DNA of 43,469 bases from Bifidobacterium thermophilum DSM 20210 (GTDB taxonomy: Bacteria; Actinomycetota; Actinomycetes; Actinomycetales; Bifidobacteriaceae): assembly GCA_000771265.1 (NCBI GenBank), contig JDUB01000019.1, positions 1 through 43,469 of the forward strand. Reading direction: 5' to 3'. How positions within the stretch are numbered: position 1 is the stretch's first letter; the number at the start of each line of letters is the position of its first letter. The notes below the pieces were generated by a model that saw nothing but the letters and a program-made list of their open reading frames with translations, searched no databases and was not told the DNA's origin. Positions 42,560 through 43,469 of this stretch are shown piece after piece. Position numbers and translations under genes: made by a program.

Positions 42560-43186
42560 TCAAGCTCCGGCCCAGGCGAGGGCACGACGGACGATTTCGC
42601 CATACCCGTTGGCCATCTGGTCGATGCACTCGGTCAGCTGCTCGCCTTGTGCATCACACCATTCCACGTCGAGCGTCTCATCCTGTGGCTTGCAATCGCC
42701 CGGAATCGGCACCACATAGCACAGGGCGATTGCGTGCTGGCGAGGGTCATAAAACGGCGAAATACCAGGGGTTGGGAAGAATTCGGCCACAGTGAACGGT
42801 TGCAGGCTCTGCGGCAGGGTCGGCAGCGCGATATCGCCGAGGTCCTTGGAGATATTGCGAGCGATGGCTTCGCGCACGGATTCGTGATACAGCACTCGTC
42901 CAGCAATCAACGTGCGCTCAACCGACCCGTCCTCGCTGACACACAGGAGGGAGCCGACCTTGCTGATTCGGCCGAAATCATCAACGCGCACCGGCACAAC
43001 GACAACGTACGGCATCGGGGTTTCACGGCGGATCCGGGTGATTTCGCCCGAGTCAAGCCATCCCGGAGGGTTGCCGTGGCCTGATCCGCGGATGAAATCC
43101 TCCGGCGTGATATGGTCGAACTCGCCTCTGCGGCGATTCGCATCGTAGTCGCCCTCGTCGGGCACCTCGTCATTCAGCACTGGCAT
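42560..43186 (-). CDS. DUF4916 Nudix-like protein
   Basis: The 208-residue protein matches the actinobacterial DUF4916 group related to the Nudix fold. It has WLDSGEITRIRRETPMPYVV, AGRVLYHESVREAIARNISK, then LPQSLQPFTVAEFFPTPG and the strongly conserved FYDPRQHAIALCYVVPIPGD. A classical Nudix box is not complete, so hydrolase activity is uncertain. I place the start at 43186 (MPVLNDEVPD), 6 bp downstream of AATAAT; an upstream in-frame ATG at 43330 would add 48 residues read from the repeat-containing DNA at the window edge. Confidence 0.85.
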   Translation of the reverse strand: MPVLNDEVPDEGDYDANRRRGEFDHITPEDFIRGSGHGNPPGWLDSGEITRIRRETPMPYVVVVPVRVDDFGRISKVGSLLCVSEDGSVERTLIAGRVLYHESVREAIARNISKDLGDIALPTLPQSLQPFTVAEFFPTPGISPFYDPRQHAIALCYVVPIPGDCKPQDETLDVEWCDAQGEQLTECIDQMANGYGEIVRRALAWAGA

Positions 43187-43192
43187 GGTTCC

Positions 43193-43198
43193 ATTATT
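43193..43198 (-). promoter_or_regulatory. -10-like box of the DUF4916 gene
   Basis: AATAAT ends 6 bp before the ATG at 43186, with no ribosome site between. Confidence 0.4.
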
Positions 43199-43330
43199 GC
43201 CCAACCCCAAGAATCCTGGCGGCGTGTTCGCCAGCAGGTGCGGACCGCGGGGTCGCAAGCAGGTGGCAGCGGAATCTTCACGATGCCGTGACTGCCGTTG
43301 ATTGCGCAAGCACGCGGTCGCCGCCACCAT

Positions 43331-43430
43331 GCGAGCGAATCCTCACGCACTGACTTCCCAAGCCATCCAGAACCCCAATCCCGACCGCCTCACCCGCCAC
43401 CATGCGAGCGAATCCTCACACAACGCCGCA
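43331..43430. repeat. Two units of the GCGAGCGAATCCTCACACA family, 73 bp pitch
   Basis: The block ATCCTCAC occurs at 43339 and 43412 within CCGCCACCATGCGAGCGAAT-type units. It is the same family as the array at 9099-9413. The array may continue beyond the right edge. Confidence 0.8.
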
Positions 43431-43469
43431 TCCGCCTGTTCACAGGGCGCAATCCCCATGCCAGCATCC

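Overview
The window looks like a chromosomal segment of a Bifidobacterium. The GC-rich codon use, the DeoR-regulator/galT/galK Leloir cluster, a kinase/FN3/MoxR/DUF58/transglutaminase-like cluster, and the actinobacterial families (DUF4916, GlxR-like Crp, NudC) all fit that genus. The species cannot be fixed from this sequence alone. Apart from one large cell-surface cluster, most genes are housekeeping. No phage, insertion sequence, CRISPR-cas locus, rRNA or tRNA was recognised.

Layout. 1-2.1 kb: a possible 15-codon gene between two hairpins, then a DUF711 (UPF0210) gene and its ACT-domain (UPF0237) partner. 2.2-6.3 kb: galK, galT and a DeoR-family regulator, read leftward and ending in a hairpin, with candidate operators before galT and before the regulator. 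6.4-8.5 kb: a soluble family 2 glycosyltransferase diverging from a class 2-like dihydroorotate dehydrogenase that carries a cysteine at the catalytic-base position. 8.5-9.5 kb: a non-coding block holding two different repeat arrays, both with a pitch of 72-73 bp, separated by a 20-bp-arm hairpin.

9.5-24.1 kb is the main accessory locus. It contains a Pro/Gln-rich membrane protein and, divergent from it, a membrane Ser/Thr kinase, a 2062-residue surface protein made of Ig/cadherin-like and FN3 domains, a MoxR ATPase, a DUF58 protein and a transglutaminase-fold membrane protein. The last three are coupled by ATGA overlaps or very short gaps. From memory, a bifidobacterial cluster of this composition has been described as 'PFNA', with kinase Pkb2, but its function is unsettled. 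In this copy the transglutaminase-fold protein has lost all three catalytic-triad residues. I therefore read it as a binding or scaffold domain rather than an enzyme. The proposed circuit is that the kinase senses the envelope and phosphorylates partners, the MoxR/DUF58 pair remodels or assembles a complex, and the giant protein and pseudo-transglutaminase act outside the membrane.

24.2-43.5 kb is mostly leftward: an old yellow enzyme, a class A penicillin-binding protein, a Crp/GlxR-like regulator with a repeat-rich upstream region, a lipoate ligase with its accessory domain at the N-terminus, a Q/Y-rich TM2 protein, leuB, a prolyl oligopeptidase-family peptidase, an APP1-type protein, an isolated gcvH, an L,D-transpeptidase, NudC, an alpha/beta hydrolase and a DUF4916 Nudix-like protein. 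Several of these genes lack a Shine-Dalgarno but have a -10-like box 6-7 bp before the start codon, the layout of leaderless mRNAs. The 72-74-bp-pitch arrays recur at 31.5 kb and at the right edge. These arrays, the hairpin family and the pseudo-transglutaminase cluster are the most unusual things in the window.
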